Assembly: GCF_002846495.1 (NCBI RefSeq)
Contig: NZ_PJNE01000001.1
Location: 1,674,001-1,738,000, forward strand
Source of the DNA: Phycicoccus duodecadis
GTDB lineage: Bacteria > Actinomycetota > Actinomycetes > Actinomycetales > Dermatophilaceae
Direction: 5' to 3'
DNA: 64,000 bases
Of the stretch, positions 52,886-61,506 are shown one piece after another. Each line of letters opens with the position of its first letter. Position 1 is the stretch's first letter. The notes beneath the pieces were generated by a model, which saw nothing but the letters and a program-made list of their open reading frames with translations, made no database searches and was not told where the DNA came from. The position numbers were made by a program, and so were the translations under genes.

Positions 52886-54292
52886 ATGCCCGCAGACGTC
52901 GCACCCGAGCGCGAGAAGACCGCGCGCGGACCCCTCCTCGCGGAGATCCGGGCCAGCCTCGGCGGCAACTTCCGGCAGTACGGGATGATGATCGCCCTGC
53001 TGCTGCTGGTGGGGATGTTCTACTTCCTCACCGACGGCCTGTTCCTCGAGCCGCGCAACGTGACCTCGCTGCTGGTCCAGAACGGCTACATCCTGATCCT
53101 GGCCATCGGCATGGTCATGGTCATCATCGCCGGCCACATCGACCTGTCGGTCGGCTCCGTGTGTGCCTTCGTGGGCGCCACCGTGGCCCTGGCGATGCAG
53201 CAGTGGAGCCTGCCCTGGCCGGCCGCCATCCTGCTCGGGGTCGCGCTGGGCATCCTCGTCGGGATGTGGCAGGGCTACTGGGTCGCCTACGTGGGCATCC
53301 CGGCCTTCATCGTCACCCTCGCCGGCATGCTCCTCTTCCGCGGCCTGGACCTGATGATCCTCAACGCCCAGTCGATCCCGGTGCCCGACGCGTTCCAGAA
53401 GATCGCCAACGGCTACCTGCCCGAGATGGGCCCGAACACCGGGTACCACAACCCCACGCTGATCCTGACCCTGCTGGCGATCGCCGCCTTCGCGTACTTC
53501 GAGCTGAAGAACCGCGCGGAGCGCAAGAAGTACGAGATGAAGGTCGCGCCGATGACGGTCACCGTCATCAAGATCGTCTTCGCCGGGGGCCTGCTCCTGG
53601 CGCTGGGCCTGCTGCTGGCGTCGTACAAGGGTGTGCCCGTGGTCGGGCTCATCCTGTTCGCGCTGGTGCTGCTGTACACCTTCATCACGCAGCGGACCGT
53701 CACCGGGCGCCACATCTACTCGGTGGGCGGCAACCGCAACGCCGCCGGGCTGTCGGGCGTCAACACCCAGCGCGTCGACTTCCTGGTGATGGTCAACATG
53801 GGGCTGCTGGCGGGCATCGCGGGCATGGTCTTCACCGCCTACCTCAACGCCGCCAACCCCAAGGACGGCGTCGGCTTCGAGCTCGACGCCATCGCCGCCG
53901 TGTTCATCGGCGGCGCGGCCGTGGCCGGTGGTGTCGGCACCGTCACCGGCGCCATGATCGGTGGTCTGGTCATGGGCGTGCTCAACCTCGGCCTCGCGAA
54001 CATGAGCGTCGACAGCAACTGGATCCAGGTCATCAAGGGCCTGGTCCTGCTCGGCGCCGTCGCGTTCGACGTGCTGTCGAAGAAGGCCGGGCGCCGCTCG
54101 TTCATCGGGATGGTCATGGAGGCCTTCGGCGGCCGGCGCGGGAACGCACCGCTCGAGGCGCCACCCGAGGAGACGGGGGTCGACGAGCCCGGCGCCCGGC
54201 CGACGGGCGGCTCCACGGCGGCCGTCGAGGAGGCAGCGCACTCCATCCACCTCGACGACGTCGTCCCCGAGGAACCGTCACGACGGGGCTGA
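52886..54292 (+). CDS. gguB: multiple-sugar ABC transporter permease
   Basis: The 468-residue permease has about ten membrane segments, GHIDLSVGSVCAF, GIPAFIVTLAGMLLFRGLDLM and VTGRHIYSVGGNRNAAGLSG motifs. It matches the GguB/MmsB class. A polar, acidic C-terminal tail of about 60 residues after the last segment (EAPPEETGVDE onwards) is longer than usual. It closes the arabinose operon; a strong terminator follows 10 bases after the stop. Confidence 0.93.
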   Translation: MPADVAPEREKTARGPLLAEIRASLGGNFRQYGMMIALLLLVGMFYFLTDGLFLEPRNVTSLLVQNGYILILAIGMVMVIIAGHIDLSVGSVCAFVGATVALAMQQWSLPWPAAILLGVALGILVGMWQGYWVAYVGIPAFIVTLAGMLLFRGLDLMILNAQSIPVPDAFQKIANGYLPEMGPNTGYHNPTLILTLLAIAAFAYFELKNRAERKKYEMKVAPMTVTVIKIVFAGGLLLALGLLLASYKGVPVVGLILFALVLLYTFITQRTVTGRHIYSVGGNRNAAGLSGVNTQRVDFLVMVNMGLLAGIAGMVFTAYLNAANPKDGVGFELDAIAAVFIGGAAVAGGVGTVTGAMIGGLVMGVLNLGLANMSVDSNWIQVIKGLVLLGAVAFDVLSKKAGRRSFIGMVMEAFGGRRGNAPLEAPPEETGVDEPGARPTGGSTAAVEEAAHSIHLDDVVPEEPSRRG

Positions 54293-54302
54293 CGCCCTGA
54301 AC

Positions 54303-54341
54303 GTCGGCCGGGGTGGGGATCTGGGTCCCACCCCGGCCGAC
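54303..54341 (+). terminator. strong operon terminator
   Basis: GTCGGCCGGGGTGGG (54303-54317) pairs perfectly with CCCACCCCGGCCGAC (54327-54341) across a 9-base loop. It ends the araBDA-transporter transcription unit before the aminotransferase gene. Confidence 0.8.
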
Positions 54342-54437
54342 CTGTGTCCGGGGGCGGTGGCGGACCCGGGAGGGGCCGGCGGCACACCGGCGCGGAACAC
54401 GGGGGCGGCGCGCAGGTCGGGGTGGAACACTGGCCCC

Positions 54438-55655
54438 ATGCGCCGCATCGTCCAGAGCAAGAAGCTGCAACACGTCCGCTACGACGTGCGCGGGCCCATC
54501 CTCGTCGAGGCCCAGCGGCTCGAGGCCGAGGGCCACAAGATCCTCAAGCTCAACATCGGCAACACCGCGCCCTTCGGGTTCGAGGCCCCCGAGTCGATCG
54601 TCGCCGACATGGTGCACAACCTGCCCGACAGCCAGGGCTACGCCGACTCGCGCGGCATCTACTCGGCCCGCACCGCGGTGGCGCAGTACTACCAGTCGCG
54701 GGGCCTGCGCGACACCGCCGTCGACGACGTCTACATCGGCAACGGGGTCTCCGAGCTCATCACGATGGTGCTCCAGGCGTTCGTCGACGACGGCAACGAG
54801 GTCCTGGTCCCCGCCCCCGACTACCCGTTGTGGACCGGCGCGGTCTCCCTCTCGGGCGGCACCCCGGTGCACTACCGCTGCGACGAGGCGAACGGCTGGA
54901 TGCCCGACCTCGCCGACATCGAGGCCAAGATCACCCCGAACACCCACGCGCTGGTGATCATCAACCCGAACAACCCCACCGGGGCGGTGTACTCGCAGGA
55001 GATGGTCCACGCGCTCGTCGACATCGCCCGGCGCCACGACCTGGTCGTCATGGCCGACGAGATCTACGAGAAGATCCTGTTCGACGACGCCGTGCACCAC
55101 CACGCCGCGGCCGCCGCCGGCGAGGACGTCCTGTGCCTCACCTTCAGCGGCCTGTCCAAGGCCTACCGGGTCTGCGGCTACCGCGCCGGCTGGGTCATGG
55201 TCTCGGGGCCCCAGCACCTGGCCGTGGACTTCCTCGAGGGCCTGACCCTGCTGGCCAACATGCGGATGTGCGCCAACGTGCCGGCCCAGCACGCCATCCA
55301 GACCGCGCTCGGCGGCTACCAGTCGGTCAGCGAGCTCGTCGCCCCCGGCGGCCGGTTCCGCGAGCAGAGCAAGCTGGCGTCGCGGCTGCTCAACGACATC
55401 CCCGGCGTCTCGTGCGTCGAGCCGATGGGCGCGCTGTACTGCTTCCCGCGCCTGGACCCCGCCGTCTACCCGATCGAGTCCGACGAGGCGTTCGTCATCG
55501 ACCTGCTGCGGGCCAAGAAGATCCTGGTCACCCACGGCACCGGCTTCAACTGGTTCGCCCCCGACCACTTCCGCCTCGTCACGTTGCCCGACGAGGAGGT
55601 CCTCACCGAGGCCATCGGGCGGATCGCCGAGTACCTCGAGACCCTGCGCGCCTGA
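54438..55655 (+). CDS. alaA: PLP-dependent aminotransferase, AlaA type
   Basis: The 405-residue fold-type I aminotransferase begins RRIVQSKKLQHVRYDVRGPI, as in AlaA. It has NIGNTAPFGFEAP, YADSRGIYSAR, NPNNPTGAVYS, ADEIYEKILFDDA, the Schiff-base lysine in FSGLSKAYRVCGYRAGW and NWFAPDHFRLVTLP. It interconverts alanine and pyruvate with glutamate/2-oxoglutarate. The stop shares one base with the crcB ATG (TGATG). Confidence 0.92.
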   Translation: MRRIVQSKKLQHVRYDVRGPILVEAQRLEAEGHKILKLNIGNTAPFGFEAPESIVADMVHNLPDSQGYADSRGIYSARTAVAQYYQSRGLRDTAVDDVYIGNGVSELITMVLQAFVDDGNEVLVPAPDYPLWTGAVSLSGGTPVHYRCDEANGWMPDLADIEAKITPNTHALVIINPNNPTGAVYSQEMVHALVDIARRHDLVVMADEIYEKILFDDAVHHHAAAAAGEDVLCLTFSGLSKAYRVCGYRAGWVMVSGPQHLAVDFLEGLTLLANMRMCANVPAQHAIQTALGGYQSVSELVAPGGRFREQSKLASRLLNDIPGVSCVEPMGALYCFPRLDPAVYPIESDEAFVIDLLRAKKILVTHGTGFNWFAPDHFRLVTLPDEEVLTEAIGRIAEYLETLRA

Positions 55656-56068
55656 TGCCGGCACGAGAGGGCGCGTTCCCCGACGCCCGGCTGCTCGGGG
55701 CGGTGGCGGCCGGCGGCGTGCTGGGGTCGCTGGGGCGGTGGGCGGTCGGGCTCGCGCTGCCGCACACAGCCGGCGGGATGCCGTGGGCCACCGTGGTCGT
55801 CAACGTCACCGGCGCCTTCGCGATGGGGCTGCTCGTGGCCTTCCTGGTCGACCGGCCGGGCGTGCACCGGCTGCTGCGGCCGTTCGTCGGGGTGGGGATG
55901 CTCGGCGGCTGGACGACGTTCTCGACGCTGGCGGTCGACGTGGTGCAGCTGGGCGCGGCCGACCGGGTGCCGGTCCTCCTGGGCTACCTCGTGGGGACCC
56001 TCGTGGTCGGGGTGGCGGCCGTGGGGGCCGGGGCGGCCCTCGGGCGCCGGGTCTGGCCGGGCCCGTGA
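55655..56068 (+). CDS. crcB: fluoride channel CrcB/Fluc, first subunit
   Basis: The 137-residue protein has four membrane segments, GGVLGSLGRWAVGLALP, VNVTGAFAMGLL and the Fluc pore motif GGWTTFSTLAVDV. Fluc channels export fluoride passively as dual-topology dimers. Two adjacent genes suggest a heterodimer of fixed opposite orientation. The stop overlaps the second gene by four bases. No fluoride riboswitch space exists, since it is coupled to the aminotransferase. Confidence 0.93.
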   Translation: MPAREGAFPDARLLGAVAAGGVLGSLGRWAVGLALPHTAGGMPWATVVVNVTGAFAMGLLVAFLVDRPGVHRLLRPFVGVGMLGGWTTFSTLAVDVVQLGAADRVPVLLGYLVGTLVVGVAAVGAGAALGRRVWPGP

Positions 56069-56424
56069 CCGCCACCCACGCGCTGCTGGTCGCGCTCGGG
56101 GGCGCCGTCGGGGCGCCGGCCCGGCTGCTCGTCGGCCACTGGCTGCGCACGCGCTGGTCGGCCGTCCCGCCCGCCGGCACCCTGGCCGTCAACGTCGGGG
56201 GGTCGCTCCTCCTGGGACTGCTGGTGGGCGGCGGGGCCGGTCCGGGGTGGCTGACACTGCTCGGCACCGGGTTCTGCGGGGCCTTCACGACGTTCTCGAC
56301 GCTGGCCCTCGAGGTGTGGGAGGCGGTCGAGGACGGTCGCCGGGCCGAGGCGGCCGCGGTCGTCGGGCTCTCGCTGGTGCTGGGCCTCGGCGCCGCCGCC
56401 CTGGGCTACGCCCTGGCCTCCTGA
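56065..56424 (+). CDS. crcB: fluoride channel CrcB/Fluc, second subunit
   Basis: The 119-residue protein has GGAVGAPARLLVGHWLRTRW, LAVNVGGSLLLGLL and GTGFCGAFTTFSTLALE, the pore motif with the Phe box. It pairs with the preceding subunit. GTG 56065 overlaps the upstream stop. Slightly shorter than its partner at the C-terminus, as usual for split pairs. Confidence 0.92.
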   Translation: MTATHALLVALGGAVGAPARLLVGHWLRTRWSAVPPAGTLAVNVGGSLLLGLLVGGGAGPGWLTLLGTGFCGAFTTFSTLALEVWEAVEDGRRAEAAAVVGLSLVLGLGAAALGYALAS

Positions 56425-56495
56425 CCTCCCCGCCCCGGGGGCGCTGCGGCGGTGCGGGGCGGGCCGCTCGGGGCAGGTCCGTATGCTCTGGCCGT

Positions 56496-56882
56496 ATGCC
56501 ACGCCATCCCCGGGGTCCCGTCCCCGACGTGTTCGCGGCGTTCCCCGACCAGGTCGAGGACGCCGGCGGCGGCGACCTCCCCGCGGGGTGGAGCCTGGTC
56601 CGCTCGGCCGGCCTGACGGTGGTCCTGATGGTCCTGGCGGGCCTGGGCACCGTCGGCGGTGCCTGGGTCGCGTCGGGCCACACCCCCGACATCGCGTACA
56701 CCACGCTGCTCTGGGAGGGTGTCGCGCTCGTCCTGTGGTGCGGCCTGTGGGGGCTGCTGTCCGGGGCCGGCAGCCTGGCGCTCGGTGTGCTCGTGGTCGC
56801 CCTGCCGTGGGTGCGCCGCCGGCGGCGCGAGGGTCAGGCCGGGGTGGCCGTCGAGGGTGCGACCTCGACCTCGAGCCCGTAG
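56496..56882 (+). CDS. hypothetical membrane protein
   Basis: The 128-residue protein is not recognised. It has a polar N-terminus of about 35 residues and two to three hydrophobic segments, then an arginine-rich end. ATG 56496 is preceded by GGCAGGTCCG. Its last 49 bases overlap the 3' end of the convergent papain-like gene. Confidence 0.55.
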   Translation: MPRHPRGPVPDVFAAFPDQVEDAGGGDLPAGWSLVRSAGLTVVLMVLAGLGTVGGAWVASGHTPDIAYTTLLWEGVALVLWCGLWGLLSGAGSLALGVLVVALPWVRRRRREGQAGVAVEGATSTSSP

Positions 56883-57499
56883 GACCAGCCCGGCGCCAGC
56901 GGCAGGGTGTCGCCGCTCCAGAAGCGGCCCGGGTCGTACCAGTTCGTCGGCGCGTCGGCGCGGAGCACTCCCATCTCCTCGAGGGTGGCCGCGACGACCT
57001 CGGCGCAGTAGGCGTCCTCGGGCCGCAGCCCCTTGCGCTCGAGCGTCGCGCGGGTGACGTGCGCGTCGCGGCCCTTGAGCCAGCGCCAGCCGAGGCGCAG
57101 GGTCGACGGGAACGAGACCCCGTCGAGCCGGGCGACCGTGCGCAGGGCGGCGTCCTCCTCGGGGGGCCCGGCCGCCGGCTCGAGCTGGCGCAGCCAGGCC
57201 CGCTGGCCGTACCGGCCCTGCCAGGTCCCCACGGCCTCGGCGAGGTCGTGCAGCTGCACCCCGCGGTGGTGCTCGCCGGTCCAGTGGTCACGCAGCGACC
57301 GCCCGAGCTCGGCGTGCCACATCAGGGGCGGCAGGTCGTCGAGGACGAGCGCCATCCCCACGTGGTTGACCGGGGCGTTGCTGGCCGTCTGGATGACACG
57401 GTCGGCCACCGTGCCGCCCCGGAAGATCCAGAGGTCGCCGGTGCGGGTGGCGGCGACGGCCTCGTCGAAGGGGACGGCGTGGGAGCCGGTGCGCGCCAT
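56834..57499 (-). CDS. permuted papain-fold (YiiX/NlpC-P60-like) protein
   Basis: The 221-residue protein has a permuted NlpC/P60-type layout: an early His in APVNHVGMALVLDDL preceded by GDLWIFRGGT, and a late Cys in AYCAEVVAATLEEMG. In YiiX-like enzymes these form the Cys-His dyad. No signal peptide is seen, so a wall-hydrolase role is doubtful; hydrolysis of lipids or amides is possible. ATG 57499 starts cleanly. Tail-to-tail overlap with the hypothetical membrane protein gene. Confidence 0.7.
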   Translation of the reverse strand: MARTGSHAVPFDEAVAATRTGDLWIFRGGTVADRVIQTASNAPVNHVGMALVLDDLPPLMWHAELGRSLRDHWTGEHHRGVQLHDLAEAVGTWQGRYGQRAWLRQLEPAAGPPEEDAALRTVARLDGVSFPSTLRLGWRWLKGRDAHVTRATLERKGLRPEDAYCAEVVAATLEEMGVLRADAPTNWYDPGRFWSGDTLPLAPGWSYGLEVEVAPSTATPA

Positions 57500-57541
57500 G
57501 GCCCCAGTCTGCCGGGCCGGCGCGTCGCTAGGGTGAGCGAC

Positions 57542-57724
57542 ATGGCGAACCGCAACCGCTGGTTGAAGCTCCTCGGGGTCGCGAGCGCGGCCGGGGTGGT
57601 GGCCACCGGGGTGCTGGTGGCCCGCGACGAGCGCGCCCGCCGCGCCTACTCGCCCGACGAGGTCCGCGACCGGCTCCGGCGGCGCGCCGACCGGGCCACC
57701 GAACGCCCGGGCGACGACGGCTGA
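57542..57724 (+). CDS. small conserved-looking membrane protein
   Basis: The 60-residue protein has one membrane segment (LLGVASAAGVVATGVLVA, residues about 9-26) and a basic tail (DEVRDRLRRRADRA) on the inside. No function is known. ATG 57542 follows a GGGTGAGC. It is divergent from the papain-like gene, with 42 bases between starts. Confidence 0.65.
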   Translation: MANRNRWLKLLGVASAAGVVATGVLVARDERARRAYSPDEVRDRLRRRADRATERPGDDG

Positions 57725-57750
57725 CGACCGGCCGGGCCGCGCGCCGGCCC

Positions 57751-58158
57751 TCAGGAGCGGGGGATGAGGGGGTTCTCGGCGCGGGCCCGGATCTGCTGTA
57801 CCGCCCAGGTGTTGCCGTCGGGGTCGGCGAAACCGAAGAACGTCGAGCCGTCCCGCTCGTCGAACGAGGTGATGTCGTCGCAGGCCACCCCGCGGGCAGT
57901 CAGCCCGTCACGAGCCGCCACGGCGTCGGCCACCACCAGCTGGAGGCCGTGCAGGGAGCCGGGTTCCATCCGCTGCATCGCCGGCATGGTGCCGAACACC
58001 ACCGAGCAGCCCGAGCCGGGCGGGGTGAGCTGGACGACGCGGCCGAAGCCGGCGTCGACGTCGTGGTCGAGGTGGAAGCCCACCCCGTCGCGGTAGAAGG
58101 CGATGGCGGCGTCGACGTCCGACACCGGCAGGGTCACGACCTCGAGGGTGAAGTCCAT
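57751..58158 (-). CDS. VOC-family (glyoxalase-like) protein
   Basis: About 135 residues with two beta-alpha-beta-beta-beta units: VVTLPVSDVDAAIAFYRDGVGFHLDHDVD and GLQLVVADAVAARDGLTARGV, ending in FGFADPDGNTWAVQQI. ATG 58158 has GGGGGTGA upstream; a GTG three codons earlier would overlap the SRPBCC stop. It is last in the ArsR-SRPBCC-VOC operon. VOC members may be lyases, dioxygenases or resistance proteins. Confidence 0.85.
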   Translation of the reverse strand: MDFTLEVVTLPVSDVDAAIAFYRDGVGFHLDHDVDAGFGRVVQLTPPGSGCSVVFGTMPAMQRMEPGSLHGLQLVVADAVAARDGLTARGVACDDITSFDERDGSTFFGFADPDGNTWAVQQIRARAENPLIPRS

Positions 58159-58163
58159 GCCGT

Positions 58164-58646
58164 TCACCCCCGGTCCGTCGCGAGCAACGCGTCGAGGCGC
58201 ACGTAGCCCTCGTTCATGCCCCGCTCCATTCCGGAGCCGAGCATCGCGTCGCGGCCCTCCACGGTGCGCCCGACGCTCCGGCCGCGCAGCCGGGTGCGTC
58301 CGTCGCCGAGGGCCTCGAAGGCCAGGAAGTCGAGGCTGACCTCGTCAGGGGCCCCGGCGTACTCGAACGTCTGCACGACGGTGTCGTTCTCACGCACGGT
58401 GTGGAAGACGCCCCGGAAGCCGAACTGGGTGCCTTCGGGGCTGCGGTGCAGGTACTCGTAGGCGCCGCCGGCCGCGAAGTCCCAGCGGACGACCTCCATC
58501 TCGTAGCCGTGCGGGCCGAGCCAGCGGCGGACCTTGTCCGGGTCGCGGTGGGCGTCGTAGACGGCCGACACCGGGGCGTCGAACTCACGGGTGAAGTCGA
58601 CCCACGGCAGTGCCGCCGGGGCCTCCAGGTGCAGGGAGCCGCTCAT
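58164..58646 (-). CDS. SRPBCC-family (AHSA1-like) protein
   Basis: The 160-residue protein has the AHSA1/START-like pattern: DFTREFDAPVSAVYDAHRDPDKVRRWLGPHGYEM, GGAYEYLHRSPEGTQFGFRGVFHTV and MNEGYVRLDALLA. These small helix-grip proteins bind hydrophobic ligands. ATG 58646 overlaps the ArsR stop by four bases. Confidence 0.87.
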   Translation of the reverse strand: MSGSLHLEAPAALPWVDFTREFDAPVSAVYDAHRDPDKVRRWLGPHGYEMEVVRWDFAAGGAYEYLHRSPEGTQFGFRGVFHTVRENDTVVQTFEYAGAPDEVSLDFLAFEALGDGRTRLRGRSVGRTVEGRDAMLGSGMERGMNEGYVRLDALLATDRG

Positions 58647-58993
58647 CGGCTCCTCCTCTCGGGGTCAGGACGCTGGGTCGCCAGGAGGGCGTCGAGGCGT
58701 CGGTAGGACTGTTCGTGGGCCAGGCGGTAACCGTCGATCCAGGCGGTGAGCCGCTCCAGCGCCTCGGGGGCGAGGTGGACCGGGCGGCGCTGTGCCTCAC
58801 GGGCCTTGGTCACGAGCCCCGCCTGTTCGAGGACTTGGATGTGCCGCGAGACCGCCTGGAGCGAGATGTCGAACGGCTCCGCGAGCTCGTTGACGGTGGC
58901 AGAGCCACGGCTGAGCCGGGCCACCAGGGCGCGGCGCACGGGGTCGGCCAGGGCCGCGAAGCCCCGGTCGATCGCGTCGTCGGTCCGCCCCAT
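58643..58993 (-). CDS. ArsR-family transcriptional regulator
   Basis: About 116 residues with the ArsR winged helix: FAALADPVRRALVARLSRGSATVNELAEPFDISLQAVSRHIQVLEQAGLV. No metal-binding Cys pair is seen, as in the ArsR group that partners AHSA1-type proteins. ATG 58993 is preferred over a TTG four codons upstream. Start is close to AT-rich inverted repeats, so the protein probably represses its own operon. No clear ribosome-binding site, so the message may be leaderless. Confidence 0.87.
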   Translation of the reverse strand: MGRTDDAIDRGFAALADPVRRALVARLSRGSATVNELAEPFDISLQAVSRHIQVLEQAGLVTKAREAQRRPVHLAPEALERLTAWIDGYRLAHEQSYRRLDALLATQRPDPERRSR

Positions 58994-59001
58994 CCCATTA
59001 G

Positions 59002-59022
59002 TCAATCACAAGGTTGATCAAT
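59002..59022 (-). promoter_or_regulatory. candidate ArsR operator
   Basis: TCAATC and GGTTGA form an inverted repeat with a 4-base spacer (59002-59017), and TTGATCAA (59014-59021) is itself a palindrome. This short AT-rich stretch stands out in the GC-rich background and overlaps the likely transcription start of the ArsR operon. Confidence 0.45.
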
Positions 59023-59072
59023 CTGTCCATTGATCCACCGCTCCGACCAGAGCGGCGACGGGGTGGAGATGC

Positions 59073-59708
59073 TCAGGGCGCCGTGATGGGCGGCGTCAGC
59101 CGGGCGACGACGTAGAGCACACCGTACGGGTCGCTGACGTCGAGCGCGTCGCACGACAGCCCGCCCCGGGCCGCCATGACCGATGCGGCGACCTGCAGCG
59201 GGGCCCGGCCCTGCACCAGCAGGTCGGCGCAGAGGGCGGGGTCGAGGGCCAGCAGCGCGTCGGCGTCGGCGGCCCGCAGCGCGCTCACGATGCTCTCGTC
59301 GACGGCGGCGGCGCGTTCGTCGAGGTGGCCCGGCGCCTTCTCGCCGCGGCGGGCGCTGCCGTCGGCGACCACGACCAGGGTCGCGGCCGGGCGGCCGGAC
59401 AGGTGCCGCCCGAGCGCGCGGCACTCGGCGGTGGGGGCGTCCCAGGCCACGACGACCATGCCGTCGACCCCGACGCCGGCCAGGCCGGCCAGGTGCCGGC
59501 CCACCCGCTGGCCCAGCGGGGGCCGGGTGCCGCGCTGCTCGCGGTCGGTGGCGACGACGAGCACGACCCGGTCGGTGCCGTCGGCGTCGGTGGCGGCCTG
59601 GACGGCCTCCACGCAGCGAGCGCGCAGGTCGGCGCCGACGTCCTGGCGCCCGGTGTACTCGGGCAGCAGCAGCGGGGCGCTGGGGACGACGACGACCGAC
59701 GAGCTCAT
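59073..59708 (-). CDS. class III extradiol dioxygenase-B-like domain protein
   Basis: The 211-residue protein has VVVVPSAPLLLPEYTGRQDVG at the start and later VVVVADGSARRGEKAPGHLDERA and LAALDPALCADLL-like segments. It resembles actinobacterial proteins annotated as class III extradiol dioxygenase subunit B-like. The expected metal histidines are not obvious, so enzymatic activity is doubtful. It overlaps the folP2 stop by four bases. Confidence 0.65.
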   Translation of the reverse strand: MSSSVVVVPSAPLLLPEYTGRQDVGADLRARCVEAVQAATDADGTDRVVLVVATDREQRGTRPPLGQRVGRHLAGLAGVGVDGMVVVAWDAPTAECRALGRHLSGRPAATLVVVADGSARRGEKAPGHLDERAAAVDESIVSALRAADADALLALDPALCADLLVQGRAPLQVAASVMAARGGLSCDALDVSDPYGVLYVVARLTPPITAP

Positions 59709-60580
59709 GCCAGCCCCCGCACCGTGCGCGCCGGGGGGAGGTCGCCGGCGACCACGGACACCAGGTCGAGGACCTGGCGGGTCTCGACGACCTCGTGCAC
59801 GCGGTAGACCTGCGCGCCGTGCCAGGCGCACAGGGCCGTGGCGGCCAGGGTGCCGGTGAGCCGCTCGCCGACGGGCAGGTCGAGGGCCTCGCCCACGAAG
59901 TCCTTGTTCGAGAGCGAGACCAGCACCGGCCAGCCGAGGGTGGTCAGCTCGTCGAGCCGCCGGGTGACCTCGAGGGAGTGCCAGGTGTTCTTGCCGAAGT
60001 CGTGGGCGGGGTCGATGACCACGCGGTCGCGGGCCACCCCCATCGAGACGGCGCGCTCGGCCTGGCGCAGCAGCGAGGCCCGCGCGTCGGCGACGACGTC
60101 GTCGTACTCGATGCGGTGCGGGCGGGTGCGGGGCGTCACGCCGCCGGTGTGGGTGCAGACCAGGGACGCCCCGAACTCGGCTGCCACGGAAGGCAGCTCG
60201 GGGTCAGCACCGCCCCAGGCGTCGTTGATGAGGTCGGCACCGACCTCGCAGACGGCACGCGCCACCTCGCTACGCCAGGTGTCGACGCTGATGACCAGGT
60301 CGGGGTAGGCGCCGCGGACCCGCTCGACGAACCCCACGACGCGGCTCTTCTCCTCGGCCGCGTCGATCTCGGCCCCGGGCGCGGCCTTGATGCCGCCGAT
60401 GTCGACGAGGTCGGCGCCCTGGTCGACGACCTGCCGGACGCGGTCGAACGCGGCGTCCTCGGCCCAGGTCCTCCCCTTGTCGTAGAAGGAGTCCGGGGTG
60501 CGGTTGACGATGGCCATGACCAGCCGCGCCGAGGCCGGGAACTCGCGACGGCCCAGCCGCAGCGGGGCGCCCCGGTTCAC
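59705..60580 (-). CDS. folP: dihydropteroate synthase-like protein, FolP2 type
   Basis: The 291-residue TIM-barrel protein has VMAIVNRTPDSFYDKGRTW, VDIGGIKAAPG, ISVDTWRSEVA and VVIDPAHDFGKNTWHSLE. The NRTPDSFYDKG loop replaces the usual NVTPDSFSDGG, which marks the FolP2 type found beside gpgS in mycobacteria. There FolP2 does not behave as a canonical dihydropteroate synthase. The stop and start overlaps with its neighbours make it part of one operon with gpgS. Confidence 0.88.
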   Translation of the reverse strand: MNRGAPLRLGRREFPASARLVMAIVNRTPDSFYDKGRTWAEDAAFDRVRQVVDQGADLVDIGGIKAAPGAEIDAAEEKSRVVGFVERVRGAYPDLVISVDTWRSEVARAVCEVGADLINDAWGGADPELPSVAAEFGASLVCTHTGGVTPRTRPHRIEYDDVVADARASLLRQAERAVSMGVARDRVVIDPAHDFGKNTWHSLEVTRRLDELTTLGWPVLVSLSNKDFVGEALDLPVGERLTGTLAATALCAWHGAQVYRVHEVVETRQVLDLVSVVAGDLPPARTVRGLA

Positions 60581-61506
60581 GCGGGCACCCTCGTGCGGTA
60601 GCCGTCGACGGCCGCGGCCGGAGGGCGCTCGCGCAGGTCGACGTCACGGGGGCGCGGCGTGAAGCCGGCTGCGGTGCGGTCGTACTGGGTGAGCACCGCG
60701 GCGTCGCGTGGCTCGCCCCGGCCCCCGCGCCGGGCCTCGACGGCCGCGACGACCTGGACGGCCATCGGGCCCAGGGTGTCGTGCCGGTGGTGGCGGTGGG
60801 TGCGGCGCCCGAGGTCGACCTGGGCGATGGCGTCGGCTCCGTGGGCCGCGGCGGTGTCGACGAGGGCGGCGATCTCGACCCCGTAGCCGACGGGCACCGA
60901 GAACCGTTCGATTGCGGCTCGCCGCACGGCCCACTCGCCCGCGAGGGGCTGTACCAGCCCAGTCAGCTCGGGGTGGTGCAGGGCCAGCAGAGGGCGTGCG
61001 ACCAGCTCGGTGACCCGGCCGCCGGACTCGGCCTCGTGCCCCTGCTCGTCGAGCAGCGGGCGGTCGTAGACGGCCTTGACGAGCATCACCGACGGCTCGG
61101 TGAGCAGCGGCCCGAGCAGCCCGCTGACGAAGTGCGGCCCCCACTCGATGAGGTCGGCGTCGAGGAAGACCAGCACGTCGCCGGTGGTGACGTGCAGCGA
61201 CTTCCAGAGCGCCTCGCCCTTGCCGCGGGCCGGCCCCAGAGCCGGCGCGATGTCGGCGGCGGCGTGCACGGTGGCGCCGGCCGCCCGCGCGACCTCGGCG
61301 GTGCGGTCGGTCGAGTCGGAGTCGATGACCACGAGCTCGTCGACGAGGGGGACCTCCTCGACCCAGGCGCGCCGCACGCCGGCCACGACGTCGGCCACGG
61401 TGGCCTCCTCGTCGCGCGCCGGGATGACCACGCTCACCCGGGTGGTGCCCTTGGCGGCCAGCAGGGTGTCGAGGTCGACCGGGGTCGCGAGCGTGCGCAC
61501 CGGCAT
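60577..61506 (-). CDS. gpgS: glucosyl-3-phosphoglycerate synthase
   Basis: The 309-residue GT81-type glycosyltransferase has RVSVVIPARDEEATVADVVAGVRRAW, VIDSDSTDRTAEVARAAGA, GKGEALWKSL and the DXD-like FLDADL. Further motifs are PLAGEWAVRR and GYGVEIAALVDTAA. It transfers glucose from a nucleotide sugar to 3-phosphoglycerate, the first step to glucosylglycerate or methylglucose polysaccharides. ATG 61506 shares one base with the DoxX stop; its stop overlaps folP2. Confidence 0.92.
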   Translation of the reverse strand: MPVRTLATPVDLDTLLAAKGTTRVSVVIPARDEEATVADVVAGVRRAWVEEVPLVDELVVIDSDSTDRTAEVARAAGATVHAAADIAPALGPARGKGEALWKSLHVTTGDVLVFLDADLIEWGPHFVSGLLGPLLTEPSVMLVKAVYDRPLLDEQGHEAESGGRVTELVARPLLALHHPELTGLVQPLAGEWAVRRAAIERFSVPVGYGVEIAALVDTAAAHGADAIAQVDLGRRTHRHHRHDTLGPMAVQVVAAVEARRGGRGEPRDAAVLTQYDRTAAGFTPRPRDVDLRERPPAAAVDGYRTRVPA

